Origin: Gonapodya prolifera JEL478
Taxonomy: Eukaryota; Monoblepharomycota; Monoblepharidomycetes; Monoblepharidales; Gonapodyaceae
Assembly: GCA_001574975.1 (NCBI GenBank)
Contig: KQ965740.1
Location: 216,103 to 280,102, forward strand
Direction: 5' to 3'
DNA length: 64,000 bases
Shown here: positions 1 through 12,515 of the stretch, piece by piece
Position numbering within the stretch: the first letter of the stretch is position 1
Layout of the letters: every line of letters begins with the position of its first letter
The notes under the pieces: model-generated
What the model was told of the DNA's origin: nothing
Seen by the model: only the letters and a program-made list of their open reading frames with translations
Databases searched by the model: none
Made by a program: the position numbers and the translations under genes

Positions 1-296
1 ACAATTCGAACAGGCATGTCGCTCTGGCCAACGTGGACGCCGTCGGCCCCTGTAGCCAATGCAACATCCAAACGATCGTTGATGAGAAGAGGTACCCCAT
101 GGGATCGGCAAATTGGAATCAGGCTTTGTGCCAGAGTGACGAATTCGCGAGTATCGATCTTTTTCTCCCTGAGCTGAACAATTGTGACCCCTCCGCGAAT
201 TGCAGCTTCCACCTGGGAAATAAGGGAGACTCCCGGAGGTAACAGAGTCGAGTCAGTCACGAGATAGAGTGAGAGATCGAAAGCGGCCGGTCCCAT
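1..296 (-). CDS. THI6: Thiamine-phosphate synthase, N-terminal part (partial at window edge)
   Basis: The enzyme joins hydroxymethylpyrimidine diphosphate and thiazole phosphate to make thiamine phosphate in the cytosol. The reading frame starts at the ATG ending at 296 ([17 protein letters not shown]) and stays open to the window edge, about 98 residues without an intron. Family hallmarks are visible: the first strand LYLVTD, then [11 protein letters not shown] with the QLREK diphosphate-binding motif, then LINDR and [11 protein letters not shown], all in the order of the TenI/ThiE barrel. In fungi this domain is usually fused to a C-terminal hydroxyethylthiazole kinase; that part would lie outside the window, so the bifunctional form is inferred from the kingdom. 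The gene is divergent from the SR-protein gene at 413. Confidence 0.9.
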   Translation of the reverse strand, partial: MGPAAFDLSLYLVTDSTLLPPGVSLISQVEAAIRGGVTIVQLREKKIDTREFVTLAQSLIPICRSHGVPLLINDRLDVALATGADGVHVGQSDMPVRI

Positions 297-412
297 TTTT
301 GTCCGATGACTTTCGAATGATGGATTTTCACGCGGCAGGTATTTTGCCCCTTGGATGGTTTCAAAGGGTTGCTGCGGTCAGCCAGTAATCCGATTTCTCT
401 CCACACACGACC
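297..412. promoter_or_regulatory. Short divergent promoter between THI6 and the SR-protein gene
   Basis: Only 116 bp separate the two start codons, so both genes must share this stretch for 5' leaders and core promoters. I see no thiamine pyrophosphate riboswitch core here; in fungi those sit in introns or leaders of THI genes and would need a search over the rest of the gene. Confidence 0.4.
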
Positions 413-1719
413 ATGTCGAAGTCCACGCTCTACATCACAGGCATCGACCCAAGCACGAAAGCGCGCGAACTTGCAGAGGTGTTTGAACGGTTGGTGTCGG
501 AAGAAAGTCCTCGGGCGCCTCAGACCCACCGACAGCATCCACAACGAATGTGCTCTGAAGAGCCGAGTCTCCAAGAATGCGTCAGAGAAGCTGCGCCTCG
601 CCCTCATTTGTCGTCTTCAATCGCAAACCTCTCGTATCGTGGAGAGAAGCTGCTGTGGAAGAATTTCGAAGCCCCCGGAAGCCCCTTCCGGCTCCCCATC
701 AAATGAGAGCAAATCGGCGAAGAAACGGCAAGCGCACGCGTTTCGATCGAGTCAAGCATCCGCAATGCGAGCGTCATCCTGTTTCGCCGCCGAGAATCCG
801 CAGCCCGATCATCTTCATTATGTCGCTAATGACTCCATTCCGTTCTTTCTTTCGCCGGGATTCATGTCGCCATTCCGCTATCTTCCTTTTGGTGATTTTG
901 CTTCTCGACTTCCATCCGCCCTGCCCTCACGACTGCGTAATGCGACTTTAATCGTTCTGAAATGACCGCACTTTTTGGTGTAGTCACGGCAAGCTTCTTC
1001 GATGCGATATTCCTCTCCCAAAAGCGGGTGGTCAGCCGTGAGTCAAGGCACCCTATCCTAGCGGCCTACATGACGTCAACGACGCCCAACCGTTCCCAGC
1101 TATGCCTTCGTCGAGTTTCAAGACCATCGTGATGCAGAGTACACACTCAAGCAAGGTGTACAGTTCGGAGGAAAGACGCTCAACCTTGAAGTACGTATTG
1201 TGAAATCCCCGAATCCAAGATTCATTCTCCGATTGCAACGCCCAACATAATGTCATGATTGCCCGCATGTTGGCATCTCGGAATGTGTGGCCATAGTTTT
1301 GCGGATGGACTCCATTTCCCGTGTCATCATTTGACCCAACACCACATTCTTCTTATGTGCCTTATTCGGCATTTCCCGTGTGACAATGTTATACGATTAC
1401 CACCACGAACTGCAAATATCTTCACACACCACAGTGGGCAAGACGTGGACCTCCTCAAGCTGCACGAATTCCCCAGCGAAGTCCCCCCCGGCAAAGATCC
1501 CCTTCCCCACCTCGCCGCTACTCTCGATCGCCGCCACGCAGGAACTACCGCAGTCCTTCGCCAAGGCCCCGCCGTGACTATCGAGATGACTATGACAGAC
1601 GTCGGGAGTACGACAGGGACAGGCGCGACGATTATGACCGAGATCGCAGGCACCGCGATGACGACGGGGATCGCAAGCGAGACTACGATCGTCGGTACGA
1701 TTACGAGAGGAGGCGATAA
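413..1719 (+). CDS. Small SR-type splicing protein: one RRM plus RS tail
   Basis: SR proteins bind exonic RNA and recruit the spliceosome; phosphorylation of their RS tail controls location and activity. Exon 1 begins MSKSTLYITGIDPSTKA with the RNP2 strand LYITGI. Exon 2 lies near 984-1037 (LLRCDIPLPKAGGQP) and exon 3 at 1100-1190 has the RNP1 strand YAFVEF and ends KTLNLE. Exon 4 at 1435-1719 continues WARRGPP and then a tail rich in RSP, RRDY and DRD dipeptides ending in YERRR. The protein is about 175 residues, like fungal Srp1/SRSF types with one RRM. The first intron (about 490 nt) and third (244 nt) are far longer than most introns here. The donor of intron 1 near 490 is not certain. 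It converges on the WW/FF gene, with 81 bp between stops. Confidence 0.82.
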
Positions 1720-1800
1720 ATTCGGCACGAGTCGGAACATATCAAATGACCTCAAATGTATTGCATGACATAATTGAAAGACAGCTTTACTCGAAACCCG

Positions 1801-4534
1801 TTATCGCCTTCGTTCTCTTGAATAGTCTCGCTTTCGGTCACGACACCGAGATCGATCTCGTTTGTCATGGGGCCGCGAGCGATTTCGTCGATGACTATAG
1901 TGATCTCCTCTCGAATCCGATCGAACTTGGGGTGGACTCCTTGGATAATCTCCAACATCGTCCCGTCTATCACCCCGTCGGTCGAGTGGCCTCCCAGCAT
2001 CGCGAGAAGCCCCTTCTCTCGATCTCGCATCGTAATCTCGCTCCTCACCCCGATCACGTCCTGTTTCGGCTTCAGAGGGACGTCCCGCAGGTCGCGATGG
2101 GGTCATACTACGCGTCTCCTTGACGGCGCTCCCATCCTTCGCCCCACTATCCATTTTTCTCAACTCTTTCCTGCCAGGGACAACCTTGCCCCCGGCATGT
2201 AGAGCGATCGTTAGGTCTTTCGTGCCGCTTTTCTCAGCAATAGTGTCAGAGATAACAGTACGGATATGTTGCAAAAGCATGCTGTCGCGCTCTTTTGGAT
2301 TGTGATCAAATGCAAGATATCGACTGTCCTCCTACATGGATCTCGATGGTCAGAGAGTGACACAGTTAAAAGTACACGATATCTAGTCACCTTCAGAACT
2401 TGTCTTATCTCCGCGGCATCAATTCCTTCCCAAACTCGTCTTTCATCCACTTTCGCAGACTCCACTTCGCCAGTTTTAACATCTCCAAGAGCGCCAGCCG
2501 TACCTTTTGCTTCTAGTTCCATATTGATGGCGGCCTCCGCATTGAGTACCGCCTGCTTGACGTGGAATTGAACGAACGTGTTCTCCTGCACCATCTCCAT
2601 GAAGTCTCGTCGTCCCTTTCGTGATCTCTCCTCCATGTGCTCTTGGAACAGGGGTCGAAGCTCTTCCTCTGACAGACCAAGCACTGTGACTGCTGGCTGG
2701 TCCTTAACAAGTGGATAAACTTCATCAAATGTGGCATCAAGTCGGGATGATGAATCGACAAGTCCATGAAAAGAACGTAGTCTCTTGTTGAAGATCTCAT
2801 CCAAGTGGCGGCCGAAAAGTTCTTGACGGAGGCCCTGCGGCAGTGCTGCAAAACTAAGCTGAGCCCACCTGGAGTCCTTCTCAAGCTTTTGCATGGATTC
2901 AGTATAAACAGCCTGGTCGAACCTGTCATCAGATGGGTGACATTTACGCGTCGCATTTACAGGACCCACCCGATGGCTGCGCACGAAATCAATAAGAAGT
3001 GTTTTGAACAATCGCACTGCCTCGTCCCTCTGAAGCATGTTTCGCGAACCGACCATGTCACGTCGTTGAGAGATTGATTCTCTTTGAAGCTGCTCTTGCC
3101 TATCGCGGAGGGCGGCCTCCTCCCTATCGGCAATAGTGAACACGATGTTAAGACTGAACAAAGCAAGATTAATACCTGGCCTTCCTCTCAGCCTTCCGTT
3201 TCTCCTCCTCTTTCTGAAGCCGTTCCTCGTCGTCCTTGCCTTTGAGATTCTTGGCATAATCGCGAAACATTTCTTCTCGCTCAGAAGCACTGACAATCGC
3301 TTTGTATCTGGGATCGTTTTGTATAACAATTTTAATCTGGCAAAAAAGGGAGGTGTTCGTATATACAAAACCAATGTCTCGTTGAAAAAGGGTGACATCA
3401 CTTACCTCTCGCCATGAAGTGGTGGCTTTGATGTCCTCTTGTTCTGCCAAAAGAGCTTGGAAGTCGGATTTTTCCTTTCCTTTGCCTGTCCATTGGAATA
3501 GAAGTTTCATGCTTCGTGCATACACACCTGGGCGAGAACCTCGATATCTTCACCTTCCTTCATTTTGAGCAAATGCTCATCAAACAGAGTCTCTCGGTCT
3601 CGCATCTCCGGTACAGCTCTGAATCTGGTGTCAAATCTCCACTTTCGAGAAAAGTCAGCCCATCGCGACTTGAGCGTGACCTCCTTCTCAAGCAAGCCTT
3701 TATACGTGATAAGTCGCTTTTCATCGACAGGATGAAGGAGCTTAGACCCATTAGAAGTGGCGCCTGCTGGAGTGTTGTTTCCGGCAGCCACAGTCTCCCG
3801 CTGTCTTTTCTTCTCCTCGGCGAGCTCAGCCGCTCGAACTCGGCAAAAAACATCGAAAATTTCTTGTTTCTCACGCAATGGAACAACTGGCAATTATGGT
3901 CAGACTTATGGCACGTCATACTTCCTCCGCCAACTCACAACTGTAGCGTGGGTCCTTTGCGATTTTATGGACTTCTGAAGCCCACATCCCGAATGGGTTC
4001 ACATTTTTTTCCCGCATTAGTTGCTTCGAAAAGTGATAGCAAGGTGATTGCTTTGACCACCAGTGTCGCCCAAACGTGAAAGCGCACCTTGAACTCTTCC
4101 ACTCGCTGGTCGTGCGTCAGGTTCGACCTTCGCTTTTTATCTTCTTCCGCCATTGCGGCTTCAGCCTCTTCATCTTCTTCTTCTTCCTGTGTCCTTCGAG
4201 ACCTCTTCGGCGCTGGCAACACACCAGCTGCCCCGTCAGGTGCTGGCCTCTTCAAACCATTCACTGTAGTGGAGCCATTTTCCGACACTGTCTCAGGAGG
4301 CGGTACCGTGGCAGACTCTTCCTTAATGCTCGCCGTCTCGTCCTCTTCGCGCTTTCGTTTTCCTTCTTCCTGCAACTTGAGAAGTAGGTCCAGAAGCTCA
4401 GAGGGAACAGCCCAAACGGACGCTTTCGTTTCGACATTATAGAAAAATTCATAGTTGGATGGTGATGTAAGAGCAACTGCCCACGATGAATCAGGTATCT
4501 GCTTGCTGGAGAGCCGATGATCAGACATCCCCAA
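1801..4534 (-). CDS. WW/FF-domain protein, TCERG1/Dre4-like, with RS-rich tail
   Basis: Proteins of this type link RNA polymerase II to splicing factors: the WW domain binds proline-rich splicing proteins and the FF repeats bind phospho-CTD and other partners. Start is taken at 4534 (MGMSDHRLSS), with a second Met two codons on. The WW domain follows at once, with the two tryptophans in SSWAVAL and ASVWAVP. After an acidic linker come several FF domains: one around 3530-3700 (SRWADFSRKWRFDTRF), another at 3170-3520 (NDPRYKAI), and more in the exon over 2400-3060 (DSRWAQLSF, LRSFHGLVDSSSRLD). The last exon (from about 2270) carries an Arg/Asp/Ser-rich tail ending KRDYSRERRR. S. pombe Dre4 and human TCERG1 share the WW-then-FF order; the RS tail on this protein is extra. 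At least five exons; total near 760 residues. Confidence 0.8.
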
Positions 4535-4959
4535 ATCTTCATTTCATTAATCACTTACAGTCCAACCACACTCTCCCGAACGTCTGGCATTTGAATCAAC
4601 AATCCTTGCTTTCAAGAGGAGTGGGGTTTTTGTGAGGGTTTGTGATAAGTGACTTCGGTCCAATTTGTTGTTAGCGTCACGAGTTTGCTCTCCCCCGCAA
4701 TCCCCCAGGACGTTTTGAACGAAATTTACGATGTTTTTAATTTACGCCTTCTCTTATTTACAAACCGGAATAGATTCCACTTAGAAGCGAGCGCTGCTTC
4801 TGTTGAAGTGACCTTCCGCATATTGAAGTCGCTGGATACGACTCTTTCGGAATCTGAAGAGTGTCTCTGCCAATCATGGTAATGGCAATATTATAGCTAG
4901 AAGTAAGCTTCGCATTGTCATCCATCTGTAGGACAGTCAAGACCAAAGTAACAGAAGCC

Positions 4960-7900
4960 TCAACGACTCATCGGAGGCGTTTCAGAAAATGAGACATACA
5001 TCACAAAGATCCAGATGGCGACTGGAATAAGTGCAAAAAGATCCTACGTCAAAAATCGCTCCGTTGGTCCCTCAGGCATTATGGAAAGATATTGCGAACA
5101 CCCACAACGCGCAGCTCATTCATTACAAAGAAGAATATGACCGTTGTCATCGCTAGAAACAGATATTTGACAACAGGTAAAGATTGTCAATATGACCAAA
5201 CTCACCAAGTAGCATGTCCCATTTACTCGCGAGAAACTGCCAGAAGAATGATCCGCGGCCAGCTTCGTCCAACGACATTGTCATGAGGAGACCTTGTTCA
5301 AACAAGAACACTGCACGAGGATCAATAATTCATTTATATACGAGCTTTGGACCCAGAATCTCACCGGCAACAGACCGCCCGCGATATCGTTCTGCGTTGG
5401 TCGACTTGAAGTGGTCTGCAACTCCAGTGCCATTTACGATAAGTAAGGCGACAAGGTTCTGGAAATGGAGCCGTACTTGAAATAATGCCAAAGGGAGTCC
5501 AAACGATTGCTTTACCTTTCCGTCCACTCCCCAAATTCCAATGCTCCGCCAAACGTACTCCAATCTCCAGTCCCACCACCTATCTCTGCTTTGAGCGAGA
5601 ATCCCATTCAACATGGAGGCGATTTCTCCTTGATTTGCGTCGGCTGCTGAATGACGGAGGGCGGACATGACTGCTGCATGCGTCATACTGTACCGCACTG
5701 CATTGCGTCGCGAATATACAAGAACATCATTTGACTCTGTCACAATGCACAGACGATCCCCAGCATCGTCCAACGCCGCCGCTTCAACTTTCAGCGAGAC
5801 TCCTTCCACTCTAGAGAGCTCTGTCAAAGTGAGTTTGTACTCAGCCTCGGAGTCCTCTGGTGACTTCGGAACAGGGCCGCCCAATATGTTCTCTGAAGGC
5901 GCTGTCCCTCCGGTTGGTTGTGCGTGGAAGTTAAGATCATCTGATTCAGTATTATCTGGTAACGGCGATGAAGGGGGTTCGGTGCTCGAGTCACCGTCTT
6001 CCCGAACATTCTGCAGATGGTATCGTTAGCGTAAAGCAAGAAGAAAAATATTGATAGCAAAATGTGCTTACTTGTTTACGCACCGGGGTTAATGGTTGGA
6101 ACTCCGGTGGTGGTGGTGGGCGGAAGTCAATCGAGACAATGTGATTGTGAAAAAGAAAACTGACTGACTTCATTCCTCGTGATGTTGCTGGACAAAAACG
6201 TCATCGGTGGTCATCAATTGTCTTCGCAACTATATAATCAACTTACCGATCACGGGCTTCTTGAGGAAATAGTATGAATCTGGATCTTGTTCACTTAAAA
6301 ACGGCTCCGAGTCCACAGGTACCTCAATCTTTTGGAAAATGGGAGAGTAAGTTATCGAAAGATAACCTCGTGAGTAGCTACTTACCTCGAATAGAGGTTC
6401 GCTTTTAAGCCACGACGTTCGAGTTGCTAGAGGAGTATGTGTCAAGGGGGACCTTCGAGACTGCAATACAACACACCACCACGAACTCTCATCTCGAACG
6501 TCTGCATAATAAATGTTAACCTCAAACAAAATGTTGTCTGTCTTGAGCGTATATTGTATGCTCAAAACTGCAAAGCCATCCGCAATATCAGTTGGGAATT
6601 CTCGCAACACCAACAGCCGGGTCGATGAAGTAGGATCTAAAATTTTGATGGCAATCAATGTTGTTGGGCAAAAACACCAAACGAGCCAATTCACTCACCG
6701 TGCCTCGGACCAGTAAACCCTTTTGGCAAGGTGAGGTTCTCCTTTACCATCCTCAATGTTTCCTGGCGCCATGCATTCTTTCTCCTTCCATCTTCAGCGC
6801 TCGGAACCTCCTCAAGCTTTCCGCTTGTGCGCGGACTTCGAGACTCCACTCCATCTACGCCCAGCGGAACATATCGCCACATTGCATTTTCCCACTTTCG
6901 GGCATAAAGGAATGAGCCGTTCCATCCATACGAAAATCGCGATATCCACGTCGTTCCTGGAAAAGATAGTATATGATGGCGAAATGGGGAAAAGTTGTTG
7001 CACAGTCGCGGTAGAGGTGAAAGTGCTTGGTAGTCGTTTCTGTAGGGGTCCGCGGGTGGGGGTGGAGGGCTACGGAAAGAGCAAGGAGATTCTTTACTCA
7101 AAAGAGGTCATTCTTTCGCTGAGTCACACAGATATCAGTGGGGCAAGTACTTACTCTTTGGGGCTATCACTTGATCTGGATCCAACTGGCCTACTTCATA
7201 CTGAAGAATCTTGTATCTTTTTGTAACAGAAACATAATGAATGTCAGTTTCGACGGTCGTTTACGGAGGAGCAAAGGATATGCACTCCATCTCTTCATTC
7301 TCCACGACATGATACAGTGCAGTTACAATAGACTGGTTGCCGTGCTTTTTCGTCAGCGAGAGTTGGTCCAGGGGGCCGGGAAGTCGATGTACGGCTCTCA
7401 AAGTGAAGGTTGTCGGTGGTTCCTCTGAGACCAGTCCCAACAGGTTCGATAATGGATAATCAAACTGAGAGACAATTGCTTCATTGGGTCACTGACGTCA
7501 GATACGGTTTTAATCCATTGATTCGGTGAATGGTGGCTCACTGACATCCAAGTCTGCCTTCTTTCTCCATCCAGACGTCGGGGTCCCCATGAAACACTGT
7601 TAACGTGTCGTTCCACACTTCCATTTCGACCCAATCCGCCTTGAGTTGTCGCCCATTAGGAACACTTTCCTCCAAGTTCGTGTCGATTTGCGATATGATG
7701 TTTGGCGACTCGTAGCTGGGATCGTGTATGAGACTTCCGTGTGCAAAAGAGATCCAATGAGTTTCTATTTCATGCAGGACAAGAAGACGAGAAAAGGAAG
7801 CTCACACAACAAGATACATGAAACATATCCCTGGGCTCATGAGGGTTCATCATCGTTCGGTGGGATCGACAAGATACGAGCATGTGATGGAATGTTTCCT

Positions 7901-7973
7901 CATGAAAACTCCAGGGCTTCTCCTCACCGACAAAGCCAATAATGGCTGCACGTGCGAAATTGGGATTGCTCAT
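4960..7973 (-). CDS. Multi-exon membrane protein with large non-cytosolic domain, not identified
   Basis: I do not recognise this gene. Start at 7973 (MSNPNFARAAIIGFVG) leads, after a short intron, into GICFMYLVV, forming an N-terminal signal anchor. About a dozen exons follow: WNDTLTVFHGDPDVWMEKEG near 7570-7640, a segment at 7270-7460 (LLGLVSEEPPTTFTLRAVHR), LQYEVGQLDPDQVI near 7150, a Trp-rich exon at 6700-7060 (FSYGWNGSFLYARKW), FPTDIADGFAVLSIQYTLK near 6560, and a long exon at 5400-5850. Near the C-terminus there are two hydrophobic helices, MTTVIFFFVMNELRV (about 5130) and ALIPVAIWIFVMYVSF (about 5000), and the frame stops at 4960. Several N-glycosylation sequons fall between the membrane segments, so a lumenal or extracellular domain of about 600 residues is likely. 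The small open frame at 4758-4946 could be an alternative last exon. Internal splice sites are approximate. Confidence 0.5.
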
Positions 7974-8112
7974 TGCTCTGATTCCTGCATTGTTGACGAG
8001 AAAGTGTTGGTGAAGTCTGCGGCTAAAGTTAAAGGTGTTTATCCATTTGTCCGAAGGGGAATGCTCAGCACCCTTCGCAACATTACAGCTTGAGTGATTG
8101 TACTTTGACCCT

Positions 8113-11100
8113 CTACACTACCGAGGACAAAGCATTTTGCACATTGTCCGACACATCTTTTGGCAACTTGCTCACAGCTCCCAAAAATAGCGTTCGGTCC
8201 TCTGCCGCAAGCTTTCGTAGTTGGGTGGCGAAATATACGCTGACATCTGTGATACCAGCAGCAGCTAGTGGATCTCGTTTTAGCTTTCCAACAGTCGCCA
8301 ATCGCGAGTAAGACGCTTGATATCCAGTCTCTTCTATTTCGAGTAGTTGTAATTCGTCGTCCACGTCTGCATTTGCACCAGCACCTGAAGCAACAGGTAT
8401 CTGGAGAATACGGACGATCTCTGAAATAACTCCCGGCCTAGCCAGATTCATCGCCAAGTAAGTGGGGGTGGGAGCGAGCCCAAACAAAACAAGATAACAC
8501 GTACCAATTGCTCACGAAAGGCTCTGTCTTCATTCGCGGGGATCGAGTGAGCAGGTTTGTCATCCCAACAACAATCAGCTGTCGTTCATCGGGCCTCAAC
8601 ACTTCTCCGGATGACAACTCGGGAAGTACCACTTGATTGAGCAGAGTGTGGAAAAGGCTGTTCAATCACGTGGAAAGGATTAGACTCTTAACAGACACAA
8701 AAAGGCGGAGAGGTAGACGAACTTTGGTTGCAACGTGTCAAACGCTGTGATCAGTTCGTTAGGCCCGAATCCATCCTTCAGCATGGCAAGAAGAGTGTTG
8801 AGGAAGAGAACAAAGGCGTGTTGGAATTTTGACGTTTTCGAGCTGGACAGACGGGTTAATTGAAAAAAGAAAATGTTTCGAATAAAAGGCTGCAATGAAG
8901 CACTGCCAAATGAAGAATGACGTGGTTGCAAAATACTTTTATGCGACACGAAGATTGCACATCTCACGTCGGTATGTTCCAGAACACTTCGGTGAGCAAG
9001 TCAAAACCATACTGGTCGTTGAGTTTGCTCCCGATCAATTTTTGGTAAACCCCGAGGAATGCTTGGATTTGTTGTTTTGCAACAATCTGCGCCGCGCCCT
9101 TCGCAAGGAATGCCTGTAAAAGCCGTACTAAAGCAGGAACATTGCCTTGCGACTCCCAAAGAGCTGGTTGCAATAGGGGATGAAGAATAGACTCATAGCG
9201 TTCGGGAATCTGGGCTTCAGAGTGGAACTCCAATAGTTGTGACATGATTTGAAACACATAGGGCATGAACTCTGAACCACAACTGTCACGCCAAACACAA
9301 ACCCAAGGAGTCGTGCAACCAGGCTCACCTTGCACATCGGTGGCGAGAATACCCTCAAAGACCGGGAAAAGCATTTGTTCGAATCCAGCAAGGGTGTCTC
9401 TCTGTTCGTGGACGACATACCGAACAAGTGCACCTAAAGTCTCAAAGGCGAAGTGATTGAATCTTGGGTTCGATGGGTTTTTTGATATTTGAGCGATGAT
9501 GCTGCTCAATCTCCGTATGAGGTCTGTAATGTAAGGGAGTGCGCGTGATCGGACTACAATGACAACCCGCATTATTGCTAGGTGTTTAAACAAAATGAAT
9601 CGTCGTCAGATTAAATATGTAACGTCGAGAATCGTCGATTAATACCTTTCATCACATAATCATTCTCAGCCAATTTTTCTGGACTCGGTCCACCTTTCTC
9701 GACCAGAGATAACATCCGATCTATGACAGTTTGGCCCACTGGTTCCAGGTCTGCTGCTACAAACATGAGTGCTCCAGTTTGGGGAGCCTTGATCGCCAAG
9801 ATTTTCTCTAGTGCTATTGCAGCATAAGTTGCCACGACGGGATTTGGGTGCTCAAAATGACTTAGTACCGAAGGGAGAACTTCTACGAGTTGTTGTTTGG
9901 TGAGCTGCAAGCAACATGCTCATTAACATGGCATGGCAGGTATGTTCCTGCGAGGACCTACATGACTTCTGAACATGATCAGATATTTCAAGCAGTCAAC
10001 CTTAATGACAGGATGAACTCCGCCGCTTTTCACATCTGCTTGCAAATCGGGCAGGACGTTGCTCAAAAGCACAGACAAGAAAGGAATATGCTCGTTGATT
10101 TTTGTTGCTCCAAGCTGTGCAGTTGTGCTCATCGCGGACAAAGAAATAATGAGATAAAGAGCTGTGTCTTTCGATCGCCAGTTGGCTGCTCGATTTGTCT
10201 CGTAGTTCTGTGGAAGTACCACAAAACGTCCAAAACCAGCAGAAGTGCGTTCCTCAATAAATTGACAAACGTACCTGGAGATAGGCGCCGACATACCCAG
10301 AAAATATTTCCGTAACTTCTTTGTTGAAGTTCTCCATAAGACCTCGTACCATGTCGGAGGCAGCTCGCCGGCGAGTTTCCGCATCTATGTGTCAACCCCG
10401 AGTTCTTTTCACAAGAATATTTTGGTGCAATCAAATGAGGAATCGCGAACACTGACCACCGCCTTCTATGTCCCTTCTGACCCATCCAATGGGATCATCT
10501 TCAAACTCTTCCAAGTCCGACTTCCGCATTTGCATATTGGGAATCACAACTTGTTCGCATATTTGCGAAAGTACATTGGGTGCGGAAAAGAAGTGGCGAT
10601 GGCGTGCGGGTTTGGCCACGGATGTGAGGAAAGCAATGGCTTTTGAAACGAGCTGTTGCCACAATGGGTCTCAGGAGAAAAGGGGCTCCGAAATAAAAGA
10701 AGAGTCTCACCCCATCAAACCTCATCTCTCTTCCTGTGGTTGTTAGAAGAGTCCAGACGGCACCAACAAACCGCTCAAGGTGCTTCCCAAACTCTTCCTC
10801 GTATCTCCTTGCATAAAGGTCTGCGATTTCGCAAATCATCGCCTTAACTTTTGTTATGGGACCTTCCTCCGTATCTTCATCGTCTTCATCTTCCTGGGCG
10901 GGTTGACCAGGGGCCGGTGCGTGTGGTGCCAACGGGTTACCGGCTTGAACGGCGGTCGTCGTCCGTGAAGTCGTTCTTTCCAAACCGTTGTTTGTATACT
11001 GGAGATATTTCAGGAGCAGTTCCATGAACTCTGTCATGTGGTCTTCGAAGAATTCGGGCAGATCTTGGAAGTTAAGATCGTAGAATATCTTGACAAGGAG

Positions 11101-12323
11101 AAGTAGGGTCTCGAAGAGACGCGCTAACATCGGCACATCCGTGGAGTTTTGGGTTATCAAGTTGTCAGTGTGTTGAAAGAACTGGAGGTATGGTGTGGAA
11201 AACCGTTCCAGCACGAATTTGATTTCAGAAAAGAGGTCATTGGAGCGAACTTGGGCACGCCATCTAAGTTCAAAGCTATCAGAGGCAAAGCCATTCGTGG
11301 TTCCGAAGCACAGCGGTTCAACTCACCTTCGGAAAATAGAATGGGCCGTTTGTAGAATGCCAGCGTTTGCGCTCCAATCTGTGAGGGACAATTTGCCCAC
11401 CAGGTCGTCGATCAGGGTATCCCAGTTCTTTGGGAAGTCGGTATCAGCAATCAAAGATATTGCTTCGGAAAGCTGGAGCTGAAGTGGTGTTGAAACAACA
11501 ATCATGAGGCGAACCACATTGGACTTAATTGCCACGCGGTCGGCAGCGGAAACACGATCGGGAACCGAGTCATCCTACATCCTCGACGTGATTGTCGTTA
11601 TATTGGGTTCAGTCAAAGTCTCCGAGCCTCAATTACCTGTTTCCAATACTTCTTCACGTAGTTCTTAAACTTTACTGCCGCTGCTTGCCTGACCGGGGCA
11701 CCAAGCTGAGATATTCCGTCACCACCACCGCCAACAATAGCAAGTAGGCAAGGACCGAAGCCGGGTTGAGCTTCGGCTTGTGATAGGGAGGCCTCCGCTG
11801 GGTGTACAGAAATTTTGCGTTGAGATTACCGTGACCCGTTAAAGTGGAGATATAGTCGACGAGATGTGTTTTCAGAGACCGATTTGAAAAGATGAAGTAA
11901 CTGTTATGGTCTGACTTAACGTCAGAAGCATCAATCAATCCAGCATCAATCAATCCAACGCAAGTTTCTCCAGGTGATTCGACACTGCCCGACCGTTTGC
12001 AACAAACAAAAGAAGCATTCCATCATTTCCCTGACAAAATGATCCTCGTTGGCGTCTGGACATTGTTACAGACACCCCTTTATCGTCTCTCATTTTCTCC
12101 TCACTGCCGAATTCCCATTGTAAACGAGTAAACACCGCCAACCATCCGGATCAAATGTTGAAAAAAGTGTAATGGTGTACTCCATTTAGCATCCACGTGA
12201 TTCTCCTGTCTCGAGTCGTTCGCAACAGCTGAGACCATACTCACCAGCTTTCCTTGCAACAGGATCCAGTGTCTGAGCCAAGAAAGCCGAGAGTGCGGTT
12301 AGATTGGCAGCTGTTGGATCCAT
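8113..12323 (-). CDS. CSE1: Exportin-2 / importin-alpha re-exporter CSE1 (CAS)
   Basis: CSE1 binds RanGTP and importin-alpha in the nucleus and carries the importin back to the cytosol. Start is at 12323 (MDPTAANLTALSAFLAQT); an in-frame Met three codons upstream is also possible. A roughly 430-nt intron separates this from AEASLSQAEAQPGFG, then VKFKNYVKKYWKQ and LSEAISLIADTDFPKNW, which are the first HEAT repeats in the order seen in yeast and human CSE1. The exon around 10700-11214 has LNFQDLPEFFEDHM and the acidic linker, then YARRYEEEFGKHL, all strongly CAS-like. The C-terminal HEAT repeats run to the stop at 8113 (LPKDVSDNVQNALSSVV). Total is near 970 residues, the usual length. It is followed 139 bp downstream by the unnamed membrane gene on the same strand. 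Confidence 0.92.
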
Positions 12324-12515
12324 TGCTAGCATTCGAGAAATTGGCGTCGCAACCCGTCCCGCGAGGTATCAAATTGGTTGGGGTTGGGCGTGTGTTTTCT
12401 GTGGTCAAGTCTTCTCAAAATTTGAATGATGTGAATGCAATGCTTTGTTTGGCTTAAAATATCTTTCTACAGACGAGCATGGTACCAAATTTGCCACGCT
12501 TCACCATTAGAGCCG

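Noticed and set aside
4758-4946. Small - strand frame (MVLTVLQMDDNAKL) as a gene of its own
   Set aside because: Too short, no conserved feature; might be an alternative last exon of the membrane-protein gene, but splice phases do not fit well.
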